A stretch of 14,069 nucleotides of DNA, from contig JBCBJG010000060.1 of the NCBI GenBank assembly GCA_038523655.1, forward strand, positions 1 through 14,069. Reading direction: 5' to 3'. This DNA is from CALHAX01 sp038523655 (GTDB lineage: Bacteria > Pseudomonadota > Alphaproteobacteria > Rhizobiales > CALHAX01). Under the pieces are notes generated by a model. That model did not search any database and was not told the origin of the DNA. It saw only the letters and a list, made by a program, of their open reading frames with translations. Each line of letters starts with the position of its first letter. Position 1 is the first letter of the stretch. The position numbers were made by a program, and so were the translations under genes. Shown in pieces: positions 7,559 to 14,005 of the stretch.

Positions 7559-7599
7559 GCCGCGACAGGCGTTTGCGCAGCACAACGCCGAAAGCGCCG
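7559..7599. repeat. 41-bp interspersed element, copy 2
   Basis: Second copy of the element at 7488-7528, in direct orientation with a 71-bp period. The same hairpin can form. The 30 bp between copies is unrelated AT-richer sequence. Confidence 0.75.
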
Positions 7600-7621
7600 C
7601 GGTCTGAAGCCCGGCCGATGG

Positions 7622-7637
7622 ACCGGCGCAGGCCGGT
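7622..7637. repeat. REP-like palindrome (CCGGC-GCAG-GCCGG family)
   Basis: ACCGGC pairs with GCCGGT around a GCAG loop. The same core and loop occur at 8850-8867. This core belongs to a palindrome that is dispersed in many alphaproteobacterial genomes and whose translation reads VPACAG. Confidence 0.55.
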
Positions 7638-7725
7638 GACCACAATGAGTTTCATCCCCGCCTTCATGGTGCACGTTGCACTTCCTGCGAGCCCCGCAAC
7701 CGTCCACTTCCGCCACACGATGGGT

Positions 7726-7744
7726 CCCACGGACAAGCCGTGGG
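7726..7744. repeat. Palindromic repeat CCCACGG-ACAAG-CCGTGGG
   Basis: A perfect 7-bp inverted repeat with a 5-nt loop, flanked by TGGGT and ATGAC. On the minus strand it reads GTCATCCCACGG...CCGTGGGACCCA, a form I know as a common interspersed intergenic repeat in alphaproteobacteria. It has no T-tract and stands away from gene ends, so it is more likely a repeat than a terminator. Confidence 0.6.
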
Positions 7745-7851
7745 ATGACAATTGTTGGGGTCGGTAAGATTGGTAAGCTGAGACAGATGGCCGGGTGGAG
7801 GCCCACATTGGATCGCCCCTCCCCCACCTAACCCATTCTTCCCACGCCCCG

Positions 7852-7880
7852 TTGACGCGCCGCGGGCAATCGAACATAAG
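7852..7880 (+). promoter_or_regulatory. Sigma-70-type promoter for rpsD
   Basis: TTGACG (7852-7857) and CATAAG (7875-7880) are separated by exactly 17 nt, matching 5/6 and 4/6 consensus positions. Transcription would start near 7887, giving a leader of about 140 nt. The promoter faces rpsD and fits a monocistronic, highly expressed ribosomal gene. The start site is inferred. Confidence 0.55.
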
Positions 7881-8026
7881 GCGCGCGGGCGTCGTTAGGC
7901 GTCCGCACCTCCGTGGCTGCGCTCCAATCCATTTCGGATCGACGCTGTCGGCTCGCCCTTTCCGGGGGTGGGCAGAGGAAGCCGCGCTGCATTTTCACTG
8001 AACCACTTTCCATTCCGGAGACGACG

Positions 8027-8644
8027 ATGACGAAGCGCATCAGCTCGAAATACAAACTCGACCGCCGCATGGGCGAGAACATCTGGGGCCGCCCGAAAAG
8101 CCCCGTGAACAAGCGCGAATACGGCCCCGGCCAGCACGGCCAGCGCCGTCGTGGCAAGGAAACCGACTACGGCCTGCAGCTCCGCGCCAAGCAGAAGCTC
8201 AAGGGCTACTACGGCAACATCACCGAAAAGCAGTTCAAGTCGATCTACAAGGAAGCCGTGCGCCTTAAGGGTGACACGTCGGAAAACCTGATTGGCCTGC
8301 TCGAGCGCCGTCTCGACGCGATCATCTACCGCGCGAAGTTCGTGCCAACGGTCTTTTCCGCGCGCCAGTTCATCAACCACGGCCACGTGAAGGTGAACGG
8401 TCGCAAGGTGAATATCGCAAGCTACCGCTGCAAGGACGGCGACGTCGTCGAAGTCCGCGAGAAATCCCGCGACCTCGCGATCGTCATCGAGGCAACCCAA
8501 CTCGCCGAACGCGATGTGCCGGACTACATCGACGCGGACCACTCGAAACTCGCGGCCACCTTCGTGCGCACCCCGGGGCTCAGCGACGTGCCCTTCGCGA
8601 CCACGATGGAGCCCAACCTCGTCATCGAATATTACTCCCGTTAG
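8027..8644 (+). CDS. rpsD: 30S ribosomal protein S4
   Basis: Primary 16S-rRNA-binding protein of the small ribosomal subunit. The 205-residue length is typical of alphaproteobacteria. The N-terminal domain (1-93) includes SKYKLDRRMGENIWG, YGPGQHGQRRRGK and KLKGYYGNI. The S4 RNA-binding domain (about 94-157) includes RRLDAIIYRAKF and FINHGHVKVNGRKVNI. This form lacks the zinc-binding cysteines found in some S4 proteins. ATG 8027 has CGGAG 6 nt upstream and gives the standard N-terminus; an in-frame extension to 7913 is not S4-like. The gene has its own promoter upstream and a strong terminator downstream, so it is probably transcribed alone. In some bacteria S4 represses its own operon, but I see no recognisable S4 operator in the leader. 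Confidence 0.98.
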   Translation: MTKRISSKYKLDRRMGENIWGRPKSPVNKREYGPGQHGQRRRGKETDYGLQLRAKQKLKGYYGNITEKQFKSIYKEAVRLKGDTSENLIGLLERRLDAIIYRAKFVPTVFSARQFINHGHVKVNGRKVNIASYRCKDGDVVEVREKSRDLAIVIEATQLAERDVPDYIDADHSKLAATFVRTPGLSDVPFATTMEPNLVIEYYSR

Positions 8645-8739
8645 GAAAGTCGATCCGCCTCGCGGCTCTACATTCCTAACGCCCGCGGCAGGTGGCGCAC
8701 AGCGGCACCGAAAACGATTGCCCGCGCTGATCTCCCAAA

Positions 8740-8766
8740 GGCCGCCCCTCCCGGGCGGCCTTTTTT
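8740..8766 (+). terminator. Rho-independent terminator of rpsD
   Basis: GGCCGCCC (8740-8747) pairs perfectly with GGGCGGCC (8753-8760) around a 5-nt loop and is followed by six T residues (8761-8766), with AAA before the stem. It is a textbook intrinsic terminator 95 nt after the rpsD stop. Confidence 0.92.
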
Positions 8767-8797
8767 AGTCCCCGTCGATCGCGGCGTTCGCCCCGAT

Positions 8798-8820
8798 GAC
8801 GGAAGGGGAGGGCGAGAGGT
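8798..8820. repeat. 23-bp purine-rich repeat, copy 1
   Basis: Starts GACGGAAGGGGAGGGC; it matches 8961-8983 with three mismatches, in direct orientation. Probably a fragment of a dispersed intergenic element. Confidence 0.4.
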
Positions 8821-8849
8821 GCAGACGACCGCCCCACCCACCGCCGTAA

Positions 8850-8867
8850 TGCCGGCGCAGGCCGGCA
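8850..8867. repeat. REP-like palindrome (CCGGC-GCAG-GCCGG family)
   Basis: TGCCGGC pairs with GCCGGCA around the loop GCAG, a perfect 7-bp stem. It shares its core and loop with 7622-7637. Read on the minus strand the segment translates as WVPACAG, a known signature of this dispersed repeat. Confidence 0.65.
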
Positions 8868-8960
8868 CCCACGACAAGTCTCGACTGTGCTGGCTGTTTG
8901 CGGACCGCACGCCCCTCTCGTCAGCCACCACTCCCCGTGGATTGCGACCCTTGCTGGGAA

Positions 8961-8983
8961 GACGGAAAGGGAGGGCAATAGGT
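8961..8983. repeat. 23-bp purine-rich repeat, copy 2
   Basis: Direct partner of 8798-8820 (20 of 23 identical). The two copies flank the REP-like palindrome. Confidence 0.4.
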
Positions 8984-9201
8984 CAGGGGGACCACCATCG
9001 CTGCCCCGCGCCACCATCCCGAGCACACCGCCCCAAAATCGCCCCAGCGTGGCCGTGACGGCTCCATGATCGCGGGGCACATCGGCAGGTGACGCATCAG
9101 GTCGTCGGGCAGTCGTATTGCCAGCCGGTGCGCGTCGGCCGGTGGTGGCGCCGACGCGACCTTCGCCGTTTCGGGTTCCCGACGAATCGAAGCGTCGATC
9201 G

Positions 9202-9217
9202 TTAAGGGCGCGTTAAC
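9202..9217 (+). promoter_or_regulatory. CtrA-type binding site TTAA-N7-TTAAC
   Basis: TTAA (9202-9205), a 7-nt spacer and TTAAC (9213-9217) match the full bipartite box of the alphaproteobacterial cell-cycle regulator CtrA. It ends 40 nt before the start codon of the LysM/LytM lipoprotein gene, where a -35 region would lie. A GANTC methylation site (GAATC, 9184-9188), the target of CcrM, is 13 nt upstream. The match is exact; control by CtrA is inferred. Confidence 0.6.
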
Positions 9218-9257
9218 TCTGCTGAGCCTACGGTCACGCAGTTCAGAGGTTTGGGTA

Positions 9258-10727
9258 ATGAACAGTATCATGCGTACCAAATTGGCCATCTCCGGCCGTA
9301 CCCGTGCGCGGCCGCTCGGTCGTGCAGCGGGCCCCGCGGCGTGTACAGCCGCCGCCGTATTACTCTCCGCATGCAGCGCCGACGTGACGCGGTTCGACTT
9401 CCCCGCGTTCAATCTCGGCAAGCCGGGCACCGACACGGCCTCGCTTCCCGCCGCGCCGGAGCCGATCTACCAGTTCGATGGTCCCGGTAAGGAACCGGCC
9501 AAGCTGCCGCCCTATCAGGCCGCGTCGAACCAGGCGCCCTATCAGGTCGCTCAGGTCGATTATTCCTCCGCCGGCGGCAGCGCGCGCACAAACGAGGTGA
9601 CGCGTTCCAACCTCGGTAAGCCGGACAGCGATCTCTCGATCGTGGATGCGCCCTACGCGCCCGCTGCACCGCGCAGCGCGGGACGTGCCCTTCCGCGTGA
9701 GTTGAGCCGGCCGGCGCCGGCGCGGGTCGCGCGTCCCGGCTTCACCGGTCGCGGCGAGACGATCACGGTCGCCAAAGGCGATACGCTCTACGGGATTTCG
9801 CGCCGCTACGGCGTCTCGGTTGGCGCGATCCAATCGGCCAACAACATGCGCGGGACAGCCATTCGTCTTGGGCAGAAGCTGATCATTCCGGGTGCTGGCA
9901 CATCCGGTGGTTTTGCAAACGCATCGCCCGCGCCAGCACCGAGTTACGACCAGCAGGTCACGTCGCGCCGCACTGATCGCGTTCGGGTTCGCCGCGCTGC
10001 GCCGCGCCCGGCCACGCGTCCGATCGCAGGCACCGTCTCCGCGCCAATCGTGGACGGCCAGAGCTACCGCGTGAAAGCTGGAGACTCGCTCTATGCGATC
10101 GCCCGCGCAACTGGCCACACCGCCAACGACATCGCCGCGCTCAACGGCATCACCGACCCGGGCCGTCTCGCGGTTGGTCAGGTGCTACGTCTTCCGGCGG
10201 GCGGTGCTGCACCGCGCGTGCGCACCGTCGCATCGCCGAAGCCGGTGAGCGAGCCGCGCCGTCGCGTCGTCTCACTCGATCCGGCAGCCGGTGTTGGTGG
10301 TCGGGAGACGGCGCCCTACGCGGCGTCGCGGGCGAACAACGCCACGCCGACGAGCTTCCGCTGGCCGGTCCGCGGGCGCGTTATCTCGAAGTTCGGGGGC
10401 AAGACCGCGAGCGGCAACAACGACGGAATTAATCTCGCCGTTCCGGAAGGCACCTCGATCAAGGCCGTCGAGGACGGCGTGGTCGCCTACGCCGGCAGTG
10501 AACTCAAAGGCTATGGCAAGTTGCTGCTCGTGCGCCATGCGGATGACTGGGTCTCGGCCTACGCGCACAACTCCGAGCTCTCGGTAAAGCGCGGTGACAA
10601 GGTCCGTCGCGGCCAGACGATCGCGAAGGCCGGACGCACCGGTGCCGTTGAACGCCCGCAGCTTCACTTCGAGTTGCGCAAAGGCTCCAAGCCGGTCGAT
10701 CCGCTAAAATACCTCGCGCGCAGGTAA
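9258..10727 (+). CDS. NlpD/DipM-like lipoprotein: two LysM domains and a degenerate LytM (M23) domain
   Basis: A 489-residue envelope protein. The signal peptide ends in lipobox LSAC, so Cys39 should be lipidated and anchor the protein in the outer membrane. A low-complexity Pro/Ala linker precedes LysM1 (about 168-212, ITVAKGDTLYGISRRYGV) and LysM2 (about 269-314, YRVKAGDSLYAIARATG); LysM domains bind peptidoglycan. The C-terminal M23/LytM domain (about 366-489) keeps the fold (FRWPVRGRVISKFG, DGVVAYAG, YAHN, LHFELRKG). However, the zinc ligands H and D of HxxxD are N388 and N392, and the first His of HxH is Q468; H437 and H470 remain. Loss of metal ligands is the rule in amidase activators such as NlpD and EnvC, so it probably activates amidases during septum splitting rather than cutting peptidoglycan. 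GAGG 8 nt before ATG 9258 supports the start. Confidence 0.88.
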   Translation: MNSIMRTKLAISGRTRARPLGRAAGPAACTAAAVLLSACSADVTRFDFPAFNLGKPGTDTASLPAAPEPIYQFDGPGKEPAKLPPYQAASNQAPYQVAQVDYSSAGGSARTNEVTRSNLGKPDSDLSIVDAPYAPAAPRSAGRALPRELSRPAPARVARPGFTGRGETITVAKGDTLYGISRRYGVSVGAIQSANNMRGTAIRLGQKLIIPGAGTSGGFANASPAPAPSYDQQVTSRRTDRVRVRRAAPRPATRPIAGTVSAPIVDGQSYRVKAGDSLYAIARATGHTANDIAALNGITDPGRLAVGQVLRLPAGGAAPRVRTVASPKPVSEPRRRVVSLDPAAGVGGRETAPYAASRANNATPTSFRWPVRGRVISKFGGKTASGNNDGINLAVPEGTSIKAVEDGVVAYAGSELKGYGKLLLVRHADDWVSAYAHNSELSVKRGDKVRRGQTIAKAGRTGAVERPQLHFELRKGSKPVDPLKYLARR

Positions 10728-10748
10728 TCCGGCCGAGGGTCCTCTCGG

Positions 10749-10764
10749 TCCCGAGGTTTCGGGA
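10749..10764 (+). other. Short hairpin between the lipoprotein stop and its terminator
   Basis: TCCCGA pairs with TCGGGA around GGTT, 22 nt after the stop codon. It has no T-tract. It may assist termination or protect the 3' end. Confidence 0.3.
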
Positions 10765-10788
10765 GCAAAAACCAATCTCTGCAGAAAG

Positions 10789-10817
10789 GCGGTCCACTTC
10801 GGTGGGCCGCTTTTTTT
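10789..10817 (+). terminator. Rho-independent terminator with UUCG tetraloop
   Basis: GCGGTCCAC (10789-10797) pairs with GTGGGCCGC (10802-10810), with one G-U pair, around a cTTCGg tetraloop, followed by seven T residues. It ends the lipoprotein transcript about 60 nt after the stop codon and insulates the convergent ATPase gene. Confidence 0.92.
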
Positions 10818-10882
10818 CGTCCCCGCTCCGGTGCGTGCGCCGGCGTATCTCGCGCTGTGTCTCGCGCCGCATCTTCGGGCAT

Positions 10883-10901
10883 CACGGCTTTTCGCGCCGT
10901 G
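10883..10901 (-). terminator. Possible terminator hairpin of the ATPase gene
   Basis: CACGGC and GCCGTG (6 bp, 7-nt loop) lie about 20 nt past the ATPase stop on the minus strand. The stem is not followed by a T-run, so intrinsic termination is uncertain. Confidence 0.3.
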
Positions 10902-10921
10902 CGCTCAATCAAGGCCTACCG

Positions 10922-11800
10922 TTAGCTTAACCGCACCCCATGCCGGCCGGCGAGATCCTGGATGAATTGCCAGGCAACCCGGCCGGAGCGTGAACCGCGC
11001 GTCGTTGACCATTCGAGCGCTTCGGCGCGTAGCTTCTCCGCATCGACCGCGATCCCGTAGTGGTCGACATAGCCGGTCACCATGGCGAGGTAGTCGTCCT
11101 GCGAGCATTTGTGAAAGCCGAGCCACAGTCCGAACCGGTCGGACAGGGAGACTTTCTCTTCGATCGCCTCTGACGGATTGATCACGGTCGAGCGCTCGTT
11201 GTCGACCATCTCGCGCGGCATAAGATGGCGTCGGTTAGAGGTCGCGTAGAAAATCACGTTTGCCGGTCGGCCCTCGATCCCACCGTCGAGCACCGCCTTC
11301 AACGATTTATAGGACGTGTCGTCGTGGTCGAACGACAGGTCATCACAGAACAGGATGAACTGGTCGGCTGACCCGCGGATGTGGCTGAGGCAGGCCGGCA
11401 GGGTGTCGATGTCTTCGCGGTGGATCTCCACGAGCTTCAGCGATGCGCCAGTCCCGGCCACCTTCTCCTGCCCCTTCTCCTGCATGACCTCCGCATGGGC
11501 GGCTTTGACGAGTGAGCTTTTGCCCATCCCGCGAGAGCCCCAGAGCAACGCATTGTTCGCTGGCAGACCGTTCGCAAACCGCCGCGTATTGTCCATCAGC
11601 AGCGAGATCTGATGATTGATCCCCTCAAGCAGTCGAAGGTCGACCCTGTTGACGGCTGGCACCGGGAGAAAGCCGTCGCGCGGGTGCCAGACGAACGCAT
11701 GCGCCGCGGCAAAGTCGAGCTGCGGGTCCGGCGCAACCAGCGACGCTTCCAGTGCATCGGCTATCCGGCGTAGCTGTTCGCCGAGGTCGGTGGTCTCCAT
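10922..11800 (-). CDS. DUF815-type P-loop ATPase (AAA+)
   Basis: A 292-residue ATP-binding protein. Walker A is GSRGMGKS (88-95), Walker B ILFCDD (149-154), a sensor-1-like YATSNRRHL lies at 185-193 and a sensor-2-like Arg in SRSGRVAWQF (270-279). The order DNTRRFANGLPANNALLWG just before Walker A and SLSDRFGLWLGFH after sensor 1 are hallmarks of the DUF815 family. Members of that family have no firmly established role that I know of. I chose ATG 11800 (METTDLGEQL, with GGAG 9 nt upstream) over ATG 11920, because the extra 40 residues are Arg/Gly/Gln-rich and non-conserved. The gene is antisense between the lipoprotein gene and yajC. From general knowledge this neighbour set recurs in Rhizobiales, which hints at a role in envelope or protein export. 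Confidence 0.85.
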   Translation of the reverse strand: METTDLGEQLRRIADALEASLVAPDPQLDFAAAHAFVWHPRDGFLPVPAVNRVDLRLLEGINHQISLLMDNTRRFANGLPANNALLWGSRGMGKSSLVKAAHAEVMQEKGQEKVAGTGASLKLVEIHREDIDTLPACLSHIRGSADQFILFCDDLSFDHDDTSYKSLKAVLDGGIEGRPANVIFYATSNRRHLMPREMVDNERSTVINPSEAIEEKVSLSDRFGLWLGFHKCSQDDYLAMVTGYVDHYGIAVDAEKLRAEALEWSTTRGSRSGRVAWQFIQDLAGRHGVRLS

Positions 11801-11914
11801 CGTCGCCTGCTCCGTGGGCTGCCGGTCCGTGCGGCCCCGCACATAGCCGGATCGCCCCGCAGGGGACAGACCAAACGGCCGTCCAGAACGTTGCCCTCGA
11901 CCTTGCTCTCGCGG

Positions 11915-11942
11915 TTGCAAACCCCATGTCCGCGACTATAGT
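11915..11942 (+). promoter_or_regulatory. Candidate sigma-70-type promoter for yajC-secD
   Basis: TTGCAA (11915-11920) and TATAGT (11937-11942) are 16 nt apart, matching 4/6 and 5/6 consensus positions. Transcription would start near 11949, about 77 nt before yajC. It lies in the 225-nt divergent spacer between the ATPase and yajC. Confidence 0.45.
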
Positions 11943-12025
11943 CGCGCGCATTCCGAAAGCCGGAGCAGCAAGCGCGGGAGGGGTATCCCGGAGCGCGCAC
12001 GCCCGGCAACCAAAGGACGCTAAGC

Positions 12026-12454
12026 ATGATCATCACACCGGCATGGGCGCAAAGCGCCGGCGGTGGCGGCGGGATTTTTGCCGATACGCTTCTCATTCCG
12101 ATGATCCTGATCTTCGCGATCATGTATTTCCTGATCATTCGCCCGCAGCAGCAGCGGGTGAAAGCGCACCGCGAAATGGTCGCCAACGTCCGCCGCGGTG
12201 ATGGGGTGGTGACCGCAGGCGGTCTGATCGGCAAAGTCACCAAGGTCTTCGATGACGACGAGATCCAGATCGAGATCGCGGATGGCGTCCGGGTGCGGGC
12301 CATGAAGCAGACGCTCAGCGATGTGCGCCCGAAAGGCGGTCCCGCGCCGGACAAGGAAGGCGGCAAGTCCAAAGCGGCTGACAAGAGCGACGCCAAGAAC
12401 GATACGAAAGCCGGTGCCAAGACTGGTGCCAAGGCTGCGAAGGCCGGCAGTTAA
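12026..12454 (+). CDS. yajC: Sec translocon accessory subunit YajC
   Basis: Small inner-membrane protein that associates with SecDF-SecYEG. The 142-residue product has a short N-terminal segment, one membrane helix (about 18-38) running into the family signature FLIIRPQQQR (35-44), and a cytoplasmic SH3-like domain with GDGVVTAGGLIGKV (58-71) and an acidic stretch around 75-85. The C-terminal 40 residues are a low-complexity Lys/Ala/Gly/Asp tail (KAGAKTGAKAAKAG near the end), making it longer than the roughly 110 residues of E. coli YajC. ATG 12026 has AAGGA about 9 nt upstream. It is the first gene of the yajC-secD group, 189 nt before secD. Confidence 0.95.
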   Translation: MIITPAWAQSAGGGGGIFADTLLIPMILIFAIMYFLIIRPQQQRVKAHREMVANVRRGDGVVTAGGLIGKVTKVFDDDEIQIEIADGVRVRAMKQTLSDVRPKGGPAPDKEGGKSKAADKSDAKNDTKAGAKTGAKAAKAGS

Positions 12455-12495
12455 ATCAAAGAGGAGGCCGCAGGATCCTGAGTGCTTCGGGCCGA

Positions 12496-12531
12496 GCGGC
12501 CTGTCTCTCAGATAGCCGATCTGGCGGCCGC
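12496..12531 (+). promoter_or_regulatory. Two-tier hairpin in the yajC-secD spacer
   Basis: An outer stem GCGGCC/GGCCGC (12496-12501 with 12526-12531) encloses an inner perfect stem CAGAT/ATCTG (12509-12513 with 12519-12523) with a 5-nt loop. No T-tract follows. It could be a processing or attenuation structure controlling the yajC:secD ratio, or simply a GC-rich palindrome. The role is not known. Confidence 0.35.
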
Positions 12532-12643
12532 ACTGCTTACACGTCGCTCGGCGGTACTGTGCAGACCAGCCTTTACGATTTACGCCGCGCCAAACGCTCG
12601 ACACCCGAGACCCGAAGACCGAAACGGCATTTCGAGGACGACG

Positions 12644-14005
12644 ATGCTCTATTTCTCTCCCTGGAAGGCGGCGCTCGTTGTCGGGACGTGTCTGCTCGGC
12701 CTGCTGTTCGCGGCGCCGAACTTTTTCTCCAAGGACACGCTCAATGGCCTGCCCAACTGGCTTCCGAGCAAACAGGTGAGCCTCGGCCTCGATCTGCAGG
12801 GCGGCTCCTATCTGCTGCTCGAACTGCCGGTCGATGAGCTGACCGAGCTTGCCGTTGAAGACCTGTCGGACAACATCCGCGGCACGCTGAACCGTGCCCG
12901 CATTCGCCGCCCGCGCATCCGCACTTCCGGCGACACCGTCACGGTCACGCTTCAGGATGCCGGAACACAGCAACAGGCGATGGAAGCGCTGCGCCCGCTC
13001 GTCCTCCCGCTCAATCAGAACGTACTGACCGGGCAGGGCGGAAACACCATTGATCTTCAAACGAACGGCCCGGACGGCATCGTCGCCCGCGTGACGGAAG
13101 CCGCGAAGGCGCAGCGCATCAACAGCGTGATGTCTGCCGCGATCGAAACCATCCGCAAACGTGTCGACGCGATCGGCGTGACCGAGCCGACGATCCAGCG
13201 CCAGGGCCGGGATCGGATCCTCGTGCAGGCTCCGGGGGCCGACGATCCGGAAGCCCTCAAGGCGCTGATCGGCAACCCGGCCGTCATGAATTTCCATGAC
13301 GTGCACCGTACGATGACAGCTGCCGAAGCCGAGGCCGGCCGCGTTCCGCCGCGCTACTTCCTTTCCCCTGACGAAGATACTGGCGGGAATATTCTCCTCC
13401 TCAAGCGACCGATCGTGAAGGGCGAGGACCTCGTCGATTCCCAACCGGGCTTTGATGAAAACAACCAGCCGGCGGTCCTGTTCAGTTTTAATTCCTCCGG
13501 CGCCCGCAAGTTCGCCAAGCACACGACGGAAAACATCGGCCGCCCGTTCGCGATCGTGATCGACGGAAAGGTGATTTCCGCACCGCGCATCATCTCCGCG
13601 ATCCCGACCGGCTCCGGTCAGATCACCGGTAACTTCACCGTCGAGCAGGCAAACATCCTCGCCATTCAGCTCCGCTCGGGCTCGCTACCGGTCAAACCCT
13701 CGATCATTCAGGAAGCCTCCGTCGGGCCGACGCTCGGCGCGGATTCGGTCGCCGGCGGGCTGAAGGCCGGGCTGATCGGGCTCGCCGGTGTGTTGTTGTT
13801 TATGCTGCTCGCCTACGGCTTTTTCGGAATCTTCGCCAACATCGCGTTGATGGCCAACATCGCGCTGCTGCTCGGGGCGCTGTCCCTCCTCCAGGCGACG
13901 CTCACTTTGCCCGGTATCGCGGGTATCGTCCTCACCGTGGGTATGGCGGTGGATGCGATCGTGCTGATCTTCGAGCGCATCCGTGAGGAATTGCGCAACG
14001 GCTAG
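12644..14005 (+). CDS. secD: Protein translocase subunit SecD, interrupted by an in-frame TAG
   Basis: SecD uses the proton gradient, with SecF, to help pull proteins across the inner membrane. The visible 453 residues contain TM1 (about 8-24), the SLGLDLQGG motif (46-54) opening periplasmic domain P1, and the helical segment AAIETIRKRVDAIGVTEPTIQ. They also contain the later periplasmic part (IGRPFAIVIDGKVISAPRI, GNFTVEQANILAIQLRSG) and three of the five C-terminal helices (about 371-443). ATG 12644 with GAGGA 5 nt upstream gives the standard start; an in-frame GTG at 12482 is not SecD-like. Alphaproteobacterial SecD is usually about 530 residues, but here TAG (14003-14005) stops it right after REELRNG. 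The same frame then continues with recognisable SecD sequence. The conserved TM4 motif DAN also reads DAI (I439). Whether the stop is real is open. Confidence 0.9.
   Translation: MLYFSPWKAALVVGTCLLGLLFAAPNFFSKDTLNGLPNWLPSKQVSLGLDLQGGSYLLLELPVDELTELAVEDLSDNIRGTLNRARIRRPRIRTSGDTVTVTLQDAGTQQQAMEALRPLVLPLNQNVLTGQGGNTIDLQTNGPDGIVARVTEAAKAQRINSVMSAAIETIRKRVDAIGVTEPTIQRQGRDRILVQAPGADDPEALKALIGNPAVMNFHDVHRTMTAAEAEAGRVPPRYFLSPDEDTGGNILLLKRPIVKGEDLVDSQPGFDENNQPAVLFSFNSSGARKFAKHTTENIGRPFAIVIDGKVISAPRIISAIPTGSGQITGNFTVEQANILAIQLRSGSLPVKPSIIQEASVGPTLGADSVAGGLKAGLIGLAGVLLFMLLAYGFFGIFANIALMANIALLLGALSLLQATLTLPGIAGIVLTVGMAVDAIVLIFERIREELRNG

Larger units (their letters stand above)
7464..8026. other. 563-bp gene-free stretch between the secreted-protein gene and rpsD
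   Basis: No frame here looks coding. It holds, in order, a hairpin at the preceding stop codon, two copies of a 41-bp hairpin-forming element, two unrelated palindromes, a pyrimidine-rich stretch around 7815-7850, a good sigma-70-type promoter and a leader of about 140 nt before rpsD. Small frames crossing it are translations of the repeats. Confidence 0.7.
8645..9257. other. 613-bp gene-free stretch between rpsD and the LysM/LytM lipoprotein gene
   Basis: Contains the rpsD terminator, a purine-rich 23-bp repeat pair, a REP-like palindrome and, in the last 75 bp, a GANTC site and a CtrA-type box. A minus-strand frame crossing 8921-9436 shows gene-like residues only in patches, has poor third-position GC bias and overlaps the lipoprotein signal region, so I do not call it. 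I see nothing else in 8990-9180. Confidence 0.65.

Noticed and set aside
7488..7599. CRISPR-like direct repeats
   Set aside because: There are only two copies, the repeat is longer than usual, no array or cas gene is present, and the unit is a folding palindrome typical of REP elements.
8921..9436. Minus-strand open frame across the rpsD-lipoprotein spacer
   Set aside because: Only a patch around 9080-9150 looks protein-like; GC bias at third positions is weak, part translates a repeat, and it overlaps the lipoprotein signal region and the CtrA box.
12455..12643. Possible SecDF-controlling arrest peptide (ApdP-like, RAPP/RAPG motif) before secD
   Set aside because: All three forward frames of the spacer and of the yajC leader lack RAPP or RAPG and show no short secreted reading frame with a good start.
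12020..13522. A 500-codon minus-strand open frame opposite yajC-secD
   Set aside because: Both yajC and secD are recognisable on the other strand, and the antisense translation has no domain or membrane pattern.
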